This document shows positions 23,829-33,107 of a stretch of 64,000 nt of DNA, one piece after another. Every line of letters starts with the position of its first letter. The first letter of the stretch is position 1. The DNA is from a virus: positions 126,001 through 190,000 of the IMG/VR virus record IMGVR_UViG_3300045051_000909, one strand, 5' to 3'. The translations under genes were made by a program, and so were the position numbers. The notes under the pieces were generated by a model, which did not search any database, was not told the origin of the DNA, and saw only the letters and a list, made by a program, of their open reading frames with translations.

Positions 23829-26757
23829 TGATGATCTCCTTTTGTTTGAGGCCCTTCATGTAGACGTCATACGGCATCAGCTCGCCGTAGTTGTCTCCCA
23901 CCTCGTAGTCCCACTTGAATGCCACGGGCAACCAGGGGCAAGTTTCCGCAGCCCGTTTCTCGAGGTGGTACTTCACGAAGTCGGGCAGCTGTGACAAGTA
24001 CTTCTTCGGGAGTTGGAACCCCAGGCTGTCATGGACAGTGAGCAACATACGACCGTGCAGGTCTCGTTCGAGTACCGGAATCGACTCGACAAGGCGGCTC
24101 AGCACGATATCCGAACTGGTGCACTGAATCTTGAAGTTGATCGCCTGCCGTTCGGCACGACTGCGCAGGTAGCCGGTAGCGCCTTTGACATTGAAACGGC
24201 GACGCCTGCCAAAATAGGTCTCAACGAAACCGAGCTGATGGAGCTCCCATCGCGTCTGATCCATATACCGAGGGATGGACGGGAAGAGAGCGAACAGCAG
24301 ATCAATCAGCGTTCTTGCCTGCTCGAAACTGATACCAATAGTCTCTGCAATTTTCTTGGGCCCGGCGCCGTAGAGGATGCCGAATACGACGCGCTTAACT
24401 GCCGTCCGGAATTTGGACAGCATCTTGCCGTACTTCTTGTTCGTCACTTCGATGGTATCGCGTGCGGCAAAATCCGCGTAGGTAAGCGGATAGCTGTTGT
24501 CGAGGCCCATGGACTCGAGCTTCTGTGCGGCGTCCGGCTCCAGTCGGACAAGCTCGACGATCTTGGAGCCGATGAAGCAGTGCGTGTCCTGACCCTCGTT
24601 CAGCGACTGGATGAGGGCGGGGTCTCGGCTATAGGCCGTGAAGATGCGGACTTCGGCCCCCTTGGCGTCAGCGTTGATGAAGGCATAACTGGTGTCATCT
24701 GGGATGAAGATGGCCTTGATTAGCTCTCCCGCCAATTCCTTCGGGATGTTCTGCATGTTTTCGTCATTGGACGATAGGCGGTAAGTGGCCGTGCCGTGCT
24801 GGTTGTAGTTGGTGTGCAGATATCCATCTAGTTCCGACAGATCCCACACATTCTGGCAGAAGGTGTTCTTAGCCTTGAATGCTTTGGAGTAGATCAGTTT
24901 CTTCGCGCTGAAGGGACACTCGTACTTGGCAACCAAGAACTTGAGCACCTTCTCAGTCGTCTGCATTTGCCCCTTGTTCGTGAAGCTGACGGGCGGGTAG
25001 TACTTGCGCTCCTTCGTCTCAGGGTGAATGAAGCCTTCCGAGAAGAGGATGTTGGCGATGGACGCAGCATGGTTTAGCTTCAGTGTGTCGGGGCTCTTCT
25101 CAGCCATTGCGTACAACGCGTTTTCAGCGTCGGCGATGACCTTTCCCAGCTTTGACTGGAGCGTTGCCAAGCGCTCCCGGTCCACTCGGATGCCGTAGTA
25201 CTCCATCTTCGATAGTTCTTTGGCGAGCGGGATGGAGTTGTTGAGCATCAGTTGCTTGAGCGGATTTGGTGTCGTACAGAGGTTTGGAACGGGGAAGCGT
25301 CGTCGGCTATCTCGACGTAGGAGATTGCGCTTCTCTGCGATCTCCTTATCTTCCTGTGCGACGCGCTGTGCTTGGCGGATGGCGATACGCCGCGTCATGT
25401 CGGTATCGATGGCGGCATAGCGCAACAGCATCGGCAGTGGGATCTTTTCGAAGCCACCGTCTTGCTGCTGCTTCTGCTTCTTCGTCAGCTTCTTTTGGAC
25501 CGGCTGTCCCAAAGTATCCGCATCCGTTTGCTGCTCCTGCTTTCGCTTCTTTCGGATGTTATCGAGTTGGGAGTCGCCCTCTTCCTTGGTGAGGAGTTCA
25601 TGTAGCGTATCGGCATACCCCGCGAACTCTGGGTATTCCGTACGGGTGATCTCTTTCAGCCCGTAGAGGCCTTTCTTGTCCTCTTCACGCAGATGCTCTC
25701 CGAGCATCGAGTCCCAGCGCCAATTGTTGAGAGTCCAACCCTTCTTCCGGTAGACCTTGAGGTCGAACTTCCCATGGTGCAGGATCTTGGGCTTGGCAGA
25801 CTCGAGTACTTGCCGGACGTACGGCACAGCGAGCTCAGGGTCGTAGGGAGTCTCGGGATGCCACAGGGGAATCGCTGCGGCTTTTCCCTTGCCCCACGCG
25901 AAGGAGACGCAGAGCAGTTTGAGCGTATCCCGATGCGGAAATTTGGTGTTCGTCTCGGTGTCGTTGGAGATGGCCCAGGCTTCCGGGGGAACGCCATCCT
26001 CCGAATAAGCAAGGATCTCCTCGCAGGTCTTGCGAACGTCCTCGACAGTAAGGGGAATACGGTATTCCTTGGTCAGTTCCTCGATAGGGATCTGATTGGG
26101 GAGTACCCCGCTATCGGCTATCTCGAATGCGCGCTTCAGGTCGGTGTAGAAGGCGTTGTAGAAACCCGCCATCGCTATCAACTGTTTGGTCGAGATTGTT
26201 ACCACCACGTTGTAGTACTTGCCGTTGAAGAGGACGCCGGGAATTACGCGGCTCTGTACTTCCTTCAACGACTTGGCCTTGATGCCCAAGGCCTTGACGG
26301 CAGACATGCCCATCGCGAGGATGGTGGGCGTCTTCTCCCCATCGCAAGCGCGCGACAGGCTGGCCTGTAGAAAGCCATTGCAACGGTCGAGTGTCGCCTT
26401 GTTGGGGTCGGCCCCGGTGCAGAGCACCGCGTAGGTCTTCTCGACCCGCAGCCCTTGGAACGACGCGTGTTCACTACGCAACGCCCCTACAGCACGACTG
26501 ACGAGTTTCCCGGCGTCGTCTTCGAAGGGGCGGTGAATGTCAGTAGCGTTGACGATGCGCGGGACTACTTGCGCTTCGGCGAGGATGACTACATCAGCGG
26601 GCTGTGTGACACGAGCATCGATGAAGTGAAAGGGTTCCTTCTGTGAACCATGCTCGCGCGGACAGCCCTGGCACCAGGTAGCTTGAAGTGCCTTCTTCGG
26701 GCAAACAGCGCACGACCAGTTGGGGATGGTCGGCGGCACATTAGGTGAAGTCCCCAT
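23758..26757 (-). CDS. DNA polymerase, family A, with N-terminal uracil-glycosylase-like domain
   Basis: A 999-residue replicative polymerase. Residues about 1-215 look like a uracil-DNA-glycosylase-like domain with a Cys cluster (CAVCPKK, CQGCP) and VVILAEAQVV. A 3'-5' exonuclease domain starts near 265 (AISNDTETNTKFPH). The polymerase has motif A INADAKGAEVRIF (about 694), motif B KRVVFGILYGAG (about 789) and motif C LLTVHDSLGF (about 907). The UDG-like plus Pol A layout is known from SPO1-type phage polymerases. The start overlaps the primase gene by 17 bases. Motif A differs from the usual DYSQIELR form but keeps the Asp. Confidence 0.92.
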   Translation of the reverse strand: MGTSPNVPPTIPNWSCAVCPKKALQATWCQGCPREHGSQKEPFHFIDARVTQPADVVILAEAQVVPRIVNATDIHRPFEDDAGKLVSRAVGALRSEHASFQGLRVEKTYAVLCTGADPNKATLDRCNGFLQASLSRACDGEKTPTILAMGMSAVKALGIKAKSLKEVQSRVIPGVLFNGKYYNVVVTISTKQLIAMAGFYNAFYTDLKRAFEIADSGVLPNQIPIEELTKEYRIPLTVEDVRKTCEEILAYSEDGVPPEAWAISNDTETNTKFPHRDTLKLLCVSFAWGKGKAAAIPLWHPETPYDPELAVPYVRQVLESAKPKILHHGKFDLKVYRKKGWTLNNWRWDSMLGEHLREEDKKGLYGLKEITRTEYPEFAGYADTLHELLTKEEGDSQLDNIRKKRKQEQQTDADTLGQPVQKKLTKKQKQQQDGGFEKIPLPMLLRYAAIDTDMTRRIAIRQAQRVAQEDKEIAEKRNLLRRDSRRRFPVPNLCTTPNPLKQLMLNNSIPLAKELSKMEYYGIRVDRERLATLQSKLGKVIADAENALYAMAEKSPDTLKLNHAASIANILFSEGFIHPETKERKYYPPVSFTNKGQMQTTEKVLKFLVAKYECPFSAKKLIYSKAFKAKNTFCQNVWDLSELDGYLHTNYNQHGTATYRLSSNDENMQNIPKELAGELIKAIFIPDDTSYAFINADAKGAEVRIFTAYSRDPALIQSLNEGQDTHCFIGSKIVELVRLEPDAAQKLESMGLDNSYPLTYADFAARDTIEVTNKKYGKMLSKFRTAVKRVVFGILYGAGPKKIAETIGISFEQARTLIDLLFALFPSIPRYMDQTRWELHQLGFVETYFGRRRRFNVKGATGYLRSRAERQAINFKIQCTSSDIVLSRLVESIPVLERDLHGRMLLTVHDSLGFQLPKKYLSQLPDFVKYHLEKRAAETCPWLPVAFKWDYEVGDNYGELMPYDVYMKGLKQKEIISEADQAYSEEEVRTELASLDEAG

Positions 26758-29700
26758 TGTCTGTGACCTTCTTTTCGGGTTCCGGCGCTGCGTGTACGCC
26801 CTGCTTCTTGACCACAGCAGGAGCGCTCTCCGCTTGTACCACAGCCTGCGGGCCCATCATGGCGATGAGCGGGGCTAGGTTGTAGCCGGTTAGATATATC
26901 GGGTTGACGGCCCCAAGCCCAGAGGCGCGTAGCCGGGCAAGCGCAGGGCTCTTCACGAGCACCTCGGGCTTCACGGCGTAGGGGTCGCGGTTAGCCAACT
27001 CCCGCATGTTGGCCATATTCGTTTCCTTAGCGTAGCGGGTGTTGGATAGGATCGTCTGCACAGCCGCAGGCCAGCTGACTACCAGGACCTTATCCTGTTC
27101 GTCCCAGAACAGCCCCATGCCGCACTTGGTAATTTCCGCGCGGGTTTCCGGCGTAGCAAGAAGCTGTAGCAGGTTGGCGCGATCCTTGTTTCCGCCATCA
27201 TCACGATGGATGAGCATCGGGCTCTGCGATAGCCAGTCGAAGAGCTCCCGGGAGTCAGTGCGCGTGGAGACGAGTCCGAAGGTCTCCTCGTTGGCATCGC
27301 AGAAGTCTTGTACGAACTTCTTGTAGTCCTTCCCCAGCATCTTCATGATCGTCATGGCGGGGAAGAGCGTTTCGAATGCGCGCGTTTCGATCTTGGCTGG
27401 CCGCGTACCGGGCTTGGAGTACTCCAGCTCGAGCTCGTCGAAAGTCTGGATGAGCTTTGCGGCATGAGGCAGCAGAGCCATAGATAGCTGGCGCTTCAGC
27501 GTCTCCAGGCCCTCTGTACCGAACTCGTTCACCAAGATGAGCTGCGGATCCAGGTGCCCGGCCTTCTTTTCCATGAAGACCGGGAGCATACGGTTAGCAT
27601 CCTGGACCTTACGTGCCTTGTTGATCGATGCGATGAAGATGAAGAAGTTGAGGTTGTACACCACGGACTCGTTCTGACGGGAGCCCATCGTGTAGTCATT
27701 TTCCTCGCCGGTGAGGCCGCGGAACATATCAAGGATCTCGGAGACGCTACGAGCCTTCTTGTCCCCGCTGCCATCATCCTCGAACTCGTCAAGACAGAGA
27801 GGCCGCGTCTTGTTGTTCATCAGTTGCTTGACGCCGGCGGGCGAGTAGCTCATCAGGCCCATCGCGGATGCGATGAGGTGGATACGCGGGTGCTGCTTTC
27901 CGCCGATGAGACCCATGACCATACGGGACTTACCGGACGAAGTATCGGCATGGAAACCAACCACGACTTGGCGACGGAAGACGCTGTTGATGGTGGTGGC
28001 CATCAAGTGCGCCGTCAGGAAGTCTACCGTGAGTGCGTGATTTTTGTAGTACCAGCCAATGTCCAGCGCGCGATGCAGCTTGTTCCAGATGTCCTGTAGG
28101 TCGAACGAGGCCGCAGCATCGAGATCCGCAGTTGTTACGATCCAGGGAGCCCACGCCTTCTCATTACGGCGCCCGGTAGTGATGTCGAAGATGATCCCGT
28201 TGTGGGCAGGGCCATCCAACTTCTTCCACTTCAGTGCGCCGTGATCGTCGAAAGACCCCCAGAAGATATCCTTCCCGTTTACGACGTAAAGCGTGGGTGG
28301 GGATCCGTCAGTGCTGCGCATAACGTGGATACCCTGACCCTTGTGATCAGCCGTGCTGTAATCGGGAGCGTTCTGAGCCATGTGGAATAGTGCCTGTCGT
28401 ATGTACCAGTTGTACTCTTTGGTCTTCTTCTGAAGGTGCCCACCCTGCGCTTTTTGCGTTGCGGAAGCTTCGAGGAAGGGCGGGATTCCGATGTGTTCTT
28501 GGAACAGCTGGTAGCTAGGCCCCAGCATGGTGTTGAGCTCTCGTTCGGCGCTGGCATCGTCCGCGAGCGAGATGTGGATTACGGTCTGCTTTTCCTTGAA
28601 CCACAGGTACAGCTTGCGGTCATTGTCATAGGCGCGCTGACCCAGGACGTGGAATAGCTGACTCAGCACGTCTGCGACGCGCAAGATGAACGCGGGTTCG
28701 TCCTCTTCTTTGGCTACGATCTCGCGCTTGAGGATGGCCGACGGAATGCCGCAGCTTTTATTGCAATCCTGGATGAACAGGTCGCAGTCGATTGTGTTCT
28801 TGAGCAGCTGACCCCACCCGCTCGCGATTTCGATGCGGTGGCGCAGGTCCTCTTCGGGAACGGCTTCGATTTCCGGTTGCGCCTGACCAAAGACCCAGTC
28901 CGGCGGGGCTTGGAAGAAGTTCTGGTTCTTGGTGTCGAGCAGCGCGTTCTGCACAGCCGTGAGCCCGTGCGTCACAACGGCCTCGTCAGGATCCCCAGAA
29001 CCCCGGAATTGATCCCAACCGGTGAAGACCTTCGTGCGCATGTTTTTGATGGTGGGAAGCCACTGCTTGATGAGCGCCTCGCCGTGCTTGGGCCCCGGTG
29101 CGTCTGCGAATAGGCAGCACTCCTCGAATCCGAAGTGATGCAGGTCGTCGATGTGTTGTGCTCCCAAGGAGCCGCCAGCGCTCACTACGAGGAAAGTAGG
29201 CCCTCCTGCTTGAACTTGCCGAGCCATGACGGAGAGGGCATCGAACTCGCCTTCAACGACGTACGGCCAGCTGTACTTCTGCTGGGCGCCGAAGAAAGGC
29301 TTGTAGAGCTCCCAGCCGAGTCCGTAGAACCCCGGGTCCTCTTCAAAGGCGTCATCCAGCATAATGACCGAACTGGAGCTTGCCCCGGCGCGCCGCAGTT
29401 TGAACCGACCGATGGTGGTGGGTGAGGTGTCGAGGCGGAAGACCACCGCACCCATCCAACCGGCCGCGTTGGTCAGGTACTTCTGTGCTTCCTGTTCGAG
29501 GGAGTCAAAGGGGATAGGCTTTTCTCCCTTTAGTGCGGACTCTGAACGACGCCGCTCGTTCTCCTCCTCAGCCTCTGTGTGCAGTGCCTCCACGATTTCT
29601 GCGGTGGGCGGGAGAACACCGATCATCGGGAGCGTCGGCAGTGCGTCTACCGGCAGTTGTCGTGTCTGGAGGAGGTAGCGTACGGCTGGCTGCGCATACG

Positions 29701-30166
29701 CATATTGCGGATCGTTCGGCTTCGCAATGGCGTTCAGCAGCGCGTTATGGCAAAGGTCGGAAATACGCCGCTTGAGCAGTTGATTACGGTCCCACTCCCG
29801 CAGCTGGGCGTTCGCGGATGCTGCGAGCCCACGCATCCCGAAGAGTTGACGAAACTCCTCGAGCGCCTCGGTCATCGTGATGCCGCAGATGTGCCCCCAT
29901 ACCTCGAGCGGATTCCAGACGAACTTGTCGCAGCCAAAACATTTGGCGTACCCCCTGTCCAGGTACATCCTGAACGAGGGGGTGGACTCGTTGTGGTAGG
30001 GGCAGCAACCGACTACTTGGTGGCCTGATGCGGACCACTTATTCTGCGGCTGGATGGCACGCAAACGTTCGACGAGGAGAGGGGCCTTGAGCTCCTCCCA
30101 GATCTTTCGAAGCTGCGCCTCGGAGAGTCTCGCCGGGCCTTTACTTCCCGTTTTCTTGCTTGCCAC
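26741..30166 (-). CDS. DnaG-type primase fused to helicase-like ATPase
   Basis: About 1141 residues. A CHC2-type zinc finger has GCCPYHNESTPSF and KCFGCDKF (about 50-80). A TOPRIM domain has VVEGEFDALSVMA (about 303) and LFADAPGPKHGE. The C-terminal half has an ATPase with Walker A ADTSSGKSR (about 743) and an acidic CLDEFEDDGSG (about 792). It would make primers and probably unwind DNA at the fork. GTG 30166 is chosen because GAGGA precedes it and it overlaps the upstream stop by only 26 bases; the longer frame to 30280 would overlap by 140. It sits next to the polymerase gene. Confidence 0.88.
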   Translation of the reverse strand: MASKKTGSKGPARLSEAQLRKIWEELKAPLLVERLRAIQPQNKWSASGHQVVGCCPYHNESTPSFRMYLDRGYAKCFGCDKFVWNPLEVWGHICGITMTEALEEFRQLFGMRGLAASANAQLREWDRNQLLKRRISDLCHNALLNAIAKPNDPQYAYAQPAVRYLLQTRQLPVDALPTLPMIGVLPPTAEIVEALHTEAEEENERRRSESALKGEKPIPFDSLEQEAQKYLTNAAGWMGAVVFRLDTSPTTIGRFKLRRAGASSSSVIMLDDAFEEDPGFYGLGWELYKPFFGAQQKYSWPYVVEGEFDALSVMARQVQAGGPTFLVVSAGGSLGAQHIDDLHHFGFEECCLFADAPGPKHGEALIKQWLPTIKNMRTKVFTGWDQFRGSGDPDEAVVTHGLTAVQNALLDTKNQNFFQAPPDWVFGQAQPEIEAVPEEDLRHRIEIASGWGQLLKNTIDCDLFIQDCNKSCGIPSAILKREIVAKEEDEPAFILRVADVLSQLFHVLGQRAYDNDRKLYLWFKEKQTVIHISLADDASAERELNTMLGPSYQLFQEHIGIPPFLEASATQKAQGGHLQKKTKEYNWYIRQALFHMAQNAPDYSTADHKGQGIHVMRSTDGSPPTLYVVNGKDIFWGSFDDHGALKWKKLDGPAHNGIIFDITTGRRNEKAWAPWIVTTADLDAAASFDLQDIWNKLHRALDIGWYYKNHALTVDFLTAHLMATTINSVFRRQVVVGFHADTSSGKSRMVMGLIGGKQHPRIHLIASAMGLMSYSPAGVKQLMNNKTRPLCLDEFEDDGSGDKKARSVSEILDMFRGLTGEENDYTMGSRQNESVVYNLNFFIFIASINKARKVQDANRMLPVFMEKKAGHLDPQLILVNEFGTEGLETLKRQLSMALLPHAAKLIQTFDELELEYSKPGTRPAKIETRAFETLFPAMTIMKMLGKDYKKFVQDFCDANEETFGLVSTRTDSRELFDWLSQSPMLIHRDDGGNKDRANLLQLLATPETRAEITKCGMGLFWDEQDKVLVVSWPAAVQTILSNTRYAKETNMANMRELANRDPYAVKPEVLVKSPALARLRASGLGAVNPIYLTGYNLAPLIAMMGPQAVVQAESAPAVVKKQGVHAAPEPEKKVTDNGDFT

Positions 30167-30965
30167 GGCTATCCTCACCCGCGAAAGGGCCAGAGCAGAT
30201 GGTACGGTAGCCGCACCAGTCGCACTTCCACTTTTCTCGCTTGTTGGTGATGGTGGCCGGCGGCTCGAGCAGCTTTTCACATGACTTCGTCAGGAATGTG
30301 ACCAGCCACTCCAGATAGGAGCTCTGGATGTCCTTCGCCCAGATGAACTTGTTCCACCGCAGGACATCCGGCATGACAAAATTGATGGCGGTCTGTACGC
30401 CGCGCAGATTCGGGATCTGCGCGATGGACATGAGGCAGTAGCCTCGAAACTGTGGGTCGTAGTAGGAGAGATCTTTCTCCTTACCCGACTTATGATCAAA
30501 GATCACAAGGTCGTTGTTGTTCGTCAAAATACCGTGGTCAACAACACCGCGGAAGAACACATCCTTAGCGAAGAACTCGCACTTCGTTCCGTCAGCCTTG
30601 ATGCCCCAACGGCGCTCAAAAAGCTCTTCCTTGCAGCCGTGCTGCTTCTTGAACTCCGTCGTGAACTTTACATAGCGCGCAACTTGATCCCAGCGCGCGT
30701 AAAGCTGCTCACTTTCGTTCTGGGTTAGCTCACCCTCGTCGGCAGCAATCATGAAGGCTTGCTTGAGAGGCGTGCCTTGTAGCGCTAGCTCGAGAGCCTT
30801 GTGGACCGCAGTACCGACGCGACTCTGCTCGAATACGGTGATCTCTTTCTGCTTGTTGGGGCCGTATTTGTAGGCGAACTGCTGTGAGCACTTTTCGGCG
30901 GTCTGCGCCTTGCTTATCGACCACGGCCCATTCTTGAGGATGTGTTCCGGGATTAGTAGAGACAT
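30141..30965 (-). CDS. PD-(D/E)XK (RecB/Cas4-like) nuclease 1
   Basis: A 274-residue nuclease. A helical start has SISKAQTAEKCSQQFAYKY, followed by GTAVHKALELAL (about 60). The catalytic core is RGVVDHGI...LVIFDHKSGKEKD (about 145-170), and QFRGYCLMS comes next. Near the end KCDWCGYRTICSG has the Cys set typical of iron-sulfur RecB/AddB/Cas4 proteins. Likely roles are processing of DNA ends in recombination-dependent replication. ATG 30965 begins MSLLIPEH; an extension to 30995 reads into a terminator-like hairpin. A second nuclease of the same type lies at 35378-36283. Confidence 0.85.
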   Translation of the reverse strand: MSLLIPEHILKNGPWSISKAQTAEKCSQQFAYKYGPNKQKEITVFEQSRVGTAVHKALELALQGTPLKQAFMIAADEGELTQNESEQLYARWDQVARYVKFTTEFKKQHGCKEELFERRWGIKADGTKCEFFAKDVFFRGVVDHGILTNNNDLVIFDHKSGKEKDLSYYDPQFRGYCLMSIAQIPNLRGVQTAINFVMPDVLRWNKFIWAKDIQSSYLEWLVTFLTKSCEKLLEPPATITNKREKWKCDWCGYRTICSGPFAGEDSRGKQENGK

Positions 30966-30984
30966 GGTGCGACCCCGCTGAAAG

Positions 30985-31016
30985 GAGGGGTCCACCCATC
31001 ATAGGATGGACCCCTC
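30985..31016 (-). terminator. Terminator-like hairpin between two minus-strand genes
   Basis: GAGGGGTCCA (30985-30994) and TGGACCCCTC (31007-31016) form a perfect 10-bp stem with a 12-base loop, 25 bases after the stop of the gene at 31041. On the minus strand it is followed by CTTTC, a weak T-tract, so partial termination or a processing hairpin is as likely as full termination. Confidence 0.55.
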
Positions 31017-31040
31017 GGTTCGCGCTACAGACCTACCCGG

Positions 31041-32105
31041 CTAGACGTTGCCGCTGCTGCCGCCAGAGTAGTCGGGGTTCGCTCCCCCCAGACCGAGCAT
31101 GGACTCGTCGGCGGTGTTCGCCGGCGTGCCCTCAGCCACGCCCGCCTCAGTGCTGCTCTTGGCGCGGTCGTAGGTGTTCGCCAGGCCCGGGAAGTAGACA
31201 TCGCAGTCCAGGACCTTGGACAGACCCACGAACAGGTCATGCAGCCCCTTGTTCGTGGCGGTCTCGCCTTCGGTGACCGGGGTCGCCTTCTGGACGAACC
31301 AGCGGCGCCCCTCCTCCTTGCGCTCCTCGGTGGAGAAGGTGATCCAGCGGTCCCAGATGTTCTCGGACTTGGTGATCACCTTGATCAGCGCATTGCCGGC
31401 GCCCTCGGAGGTCTTCGAGAAGTGCAGCTCGTAGATCCCCGTCATCCCCTTGTCGAGGAGGTAGACGCACACGTCGCGCGTGCAGCCGCCCTGGTTGTAC
31501 TGCATGTTCGCCTTCGGGCAGGTCCCGCACTCGCCATACCGGGAGCCCTTCACCCGATCCATCGAGACGCACAGCGGCACCTTGCTGCTGCCCTCGCCCT
31601 TCTGCCCCTGCGGCGGCCAGAGGATGCGGCCCTCGTAGAAGCCCAGCACGGCCCCGACGAAGTTCTTGCCGAGGGCGCGGCTGTCCGAGGTGTAGAAGTG
31701 CCCCGGCGGCAGATCGGCCGGGCGGAGCGGGTCGTCGCCGGTGCCCTGGAACAGGCGCACGATGGTGGGCGCGAAGCCGGTGCGCTCGGTGTGGGCGCCC
31801 TGCTTCTTGGGGTTCAGCTTGCGGATGAGCTCCATCATCCGCTCCTGGTCGGTCGCCGGGAGCTTCTGGACGATGCCGGCCAGCGCGCTCGGGCTCGGGC
31901 GCACCATGAGGACGACGTCGTCCTTGTAGCGCGCGGGCAGCCGCTCCGCGAGCGCCAGCATCGGGTTCGCGGGCGCGGCGAGCGCCATGTTCGGGGTGGA
32001 CTGTTCGGCGACGACGGGCTTCTGCGCCACGGCCTCGACCGGCGCGGTTTCCTGCGCGGCCGGGGCTGCGGCGTTGCTGCTCTCCTGCTTCTTATCCTTG
32101 GCCAT
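31041..32105 (-). CDS. Probable single-stranded DNA-binding protein
   Basis: A 354-residue protein. An Ala/Pro/Glu-rich N-terminal tail (about 1-50) is followed by a folded core. A zinc site YGECGTCPKAN...GGCTRDVC lies at about 192-213. The core also has aromatic strands (WDRWITFSTEER), and the C-terminal tail is flexible, Gly/Asn-rich and ends GLGGANPDYSGGSSGNV. Zinc-containing core plus flexible tail, and position at the head of the replication operon, recall T4 gp32-like proteins, but the call is an inference. ATG 32105 has GGAG upstream. The region is GC-richer than its neighbours, in keeping with high expression. Confidence 0.5.
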   Translation of the reverse strand: MAKDKKQESSNAAAPAAQETAPVEAVAQKPVVAEQSTPNMALAAPANPMLALAERLPARYKDDVVLMVRPSPSALAGIVQKLPATDQERMMELIRKLNPKKQGAHTERTGFAPTIVRLFQGTGDDPLRPADLPPGHFYTSDSRALGKNFVGAVLGFYEGRILWPPQGQKGEGSSKVPLCVSMDRVKGSRYGECGTCPKANMQYNQGGCTRDVCVYLLDKGMTGIYELHFSKTSEGAGNALIKVITKSENIWDRWITFSTEERKEEGRRWFVQKATPVTEGETATNKGLHDLFVGLSKVLDCDVYFPGLANTYDRAKSSTEAGVAEGTPANTADESMLGLGGANPDYSGGSSGNV

Positions 32106-32178
32106 GTGAATGTTTCTCCTGATTGTGTTTAGCTCTCTAGAGCGACGGTAGGCTACCCTTTTACTGGGGCGGTTGGCA

Positions 32179-32188
32179 AGTATATACT
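32179..32188. promoter_or_regulatory. Symmetric AGTATATACT element between divergent genes
   Basis: The palindrome AGTATATACT contains TATACT on both strands, between the ssDNA-binding-like gene (-) and the sigma factor (+). On the plus strand TATACT (32183-32188) lies 7 bases before the ATG at 32196, so a transcript would be leaderless or nearly so. No Shine-Dalgarno site precedes that ATG. On the minus strand it would give a leader of about 70 bases. Confidence 0.5.
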
Positions 32189-32195
32189 GCAACCC

Positions 32196-33062
32196 ATGGC
32201 AACCCCTGAACGTAACAACAACTACCGACATGCGCGCATGAGCAGCGACGACCGCGTCCTCGAAGCCTATTATGCTGATGTGCGTACTAGCGACCTGCTA
32301 TCTCCCGAACTGGAGAAGAACCTCTTCCGCTCTTACCGAACTTGTGGCAACTGCGGACACGTATACCAATTCGGAGCCGCACAGAAGACATGCCCCAGCT
32401 GCAATGCTCCGCGCGACTTCAAAGCGCGTGATCGTCTCGTCGAGGGCGCTCTGCGCTTCGTGCTTAAGGTCGCGAAGGACTACGCCAGGATGGTCAAAGG
32501 CGTTAACTACGACAGTGAGCTGCTCAAAGCGCTCACTTCAGCAGGGAATGTCGGTCTGCTTATCGCGCTAGATCGTTTTGACTCATCTCGAGGTACGCGC
32601 TTTCTTACTTACGCTGCTTGGTGGATCCGTGAAGAGATCCTCAAGGAGCTCGACAACATGGGTGTCGTGCGCGTGCCCGTGTATCGCCTCAAGGCACTAC
32701 GCGCAAAGCGCAAGCAGTGCGAGGTTGTCGAGCCGGACCCCGCCTTTGTTACGACTGAAGACCTGACCGCTGTGGATCACAAGCGGCAGGATGAACAACT
32801 TGAACGGAATCTAGTGAACACCTACGGTACCGACCTGTTGCACGACGCTATGGTTGAGATGGGTTTCAGAGGTCGGGACAAGTACATCGTTCTGGCGTAC
32901 TTCGGAGTTCGAGAAGATCCAAAGAACCTACGTCAGATCTCCAATCGTCTGAGTCTGTCCTCCGAGCGTGTCCGTCAAATCAAGAAGGATGCGCTTGAGC
33001 GCCTCAAGACGTACTTGGAAGACCGCCAGATCGAAACGGCGGATGACATCTTTACGGAGTAA
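32196..33062 (+). CDS. RNA polymerase sigma factor with inserted zinc ribbon
   Basis: A 288-residue sigma-70-type factor. After a region 1.2-like start (DDRVLEAYYADVR) there is a zinc ribbon (CGNCGHVY, CPSCNAP; about 50-69). Region 2 follows at about 78-160 with DRFDSSRGTRFLTYAAWWIREEI, and region 4 at about 225-278 with an HTH (LRQISNRLSLSSERVRQIKKDAL). It would direct RNA polymerase, either the host's or the phage's own, to phage promoters. A zinc ribbon at this site is unusual for the family. The gene stands alone on the plus strand between minus-strand blocks, with TATACT 7 bases before its ATG. Confidence 0.9.
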   Translation: MATPERNNNYRHARMSSDDRVLEAYYADVRTSDLLSPELEKNLFRSYRTCGNCGHVYQFGAAQKTCPSCNAPRDFKARDRLVEGALRFVLKVAKDYARMVKGVNYDSELLKALTSAGNVGLLIALDRFDSSRGTRFLTYAAWWIREEILKELDNMGVVRVPVYRLKALRAKRKQCEVVEPDPAFVTTEDLTAVDHKRQDEQLERNLVNTYGTDLLHDAMVEMGFRGRDKYIVLAYFGVREDPKNLRQISNRLSLSSERVRQIKKDALERLKTYLEDRQIETADDIFTE

Positions 33063-33066
33063 AAGA

Positions 33067-33090
33067 GCGCGAGGCCCGGAGGCCCCGCGC
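33067..33090 (-). terminator. Terminator hairpin between convergent sigma and ParB-like genes
   Basis: GCGCGAGGCC and GGCCCCGCGC (33067-33090) form a 10-bp stem with one A-C mismatch on the plus strand, which becomes a G-T wobble on the minus strand. On the minus strand it is followed by TCTTTT. It therefore best terminates the ParB-like operon, and may also stop sigma transcription. Confidence 0.65.
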
Positions 33091-33107
33091 CTTGAGAGAC
33101 AGAGCAG

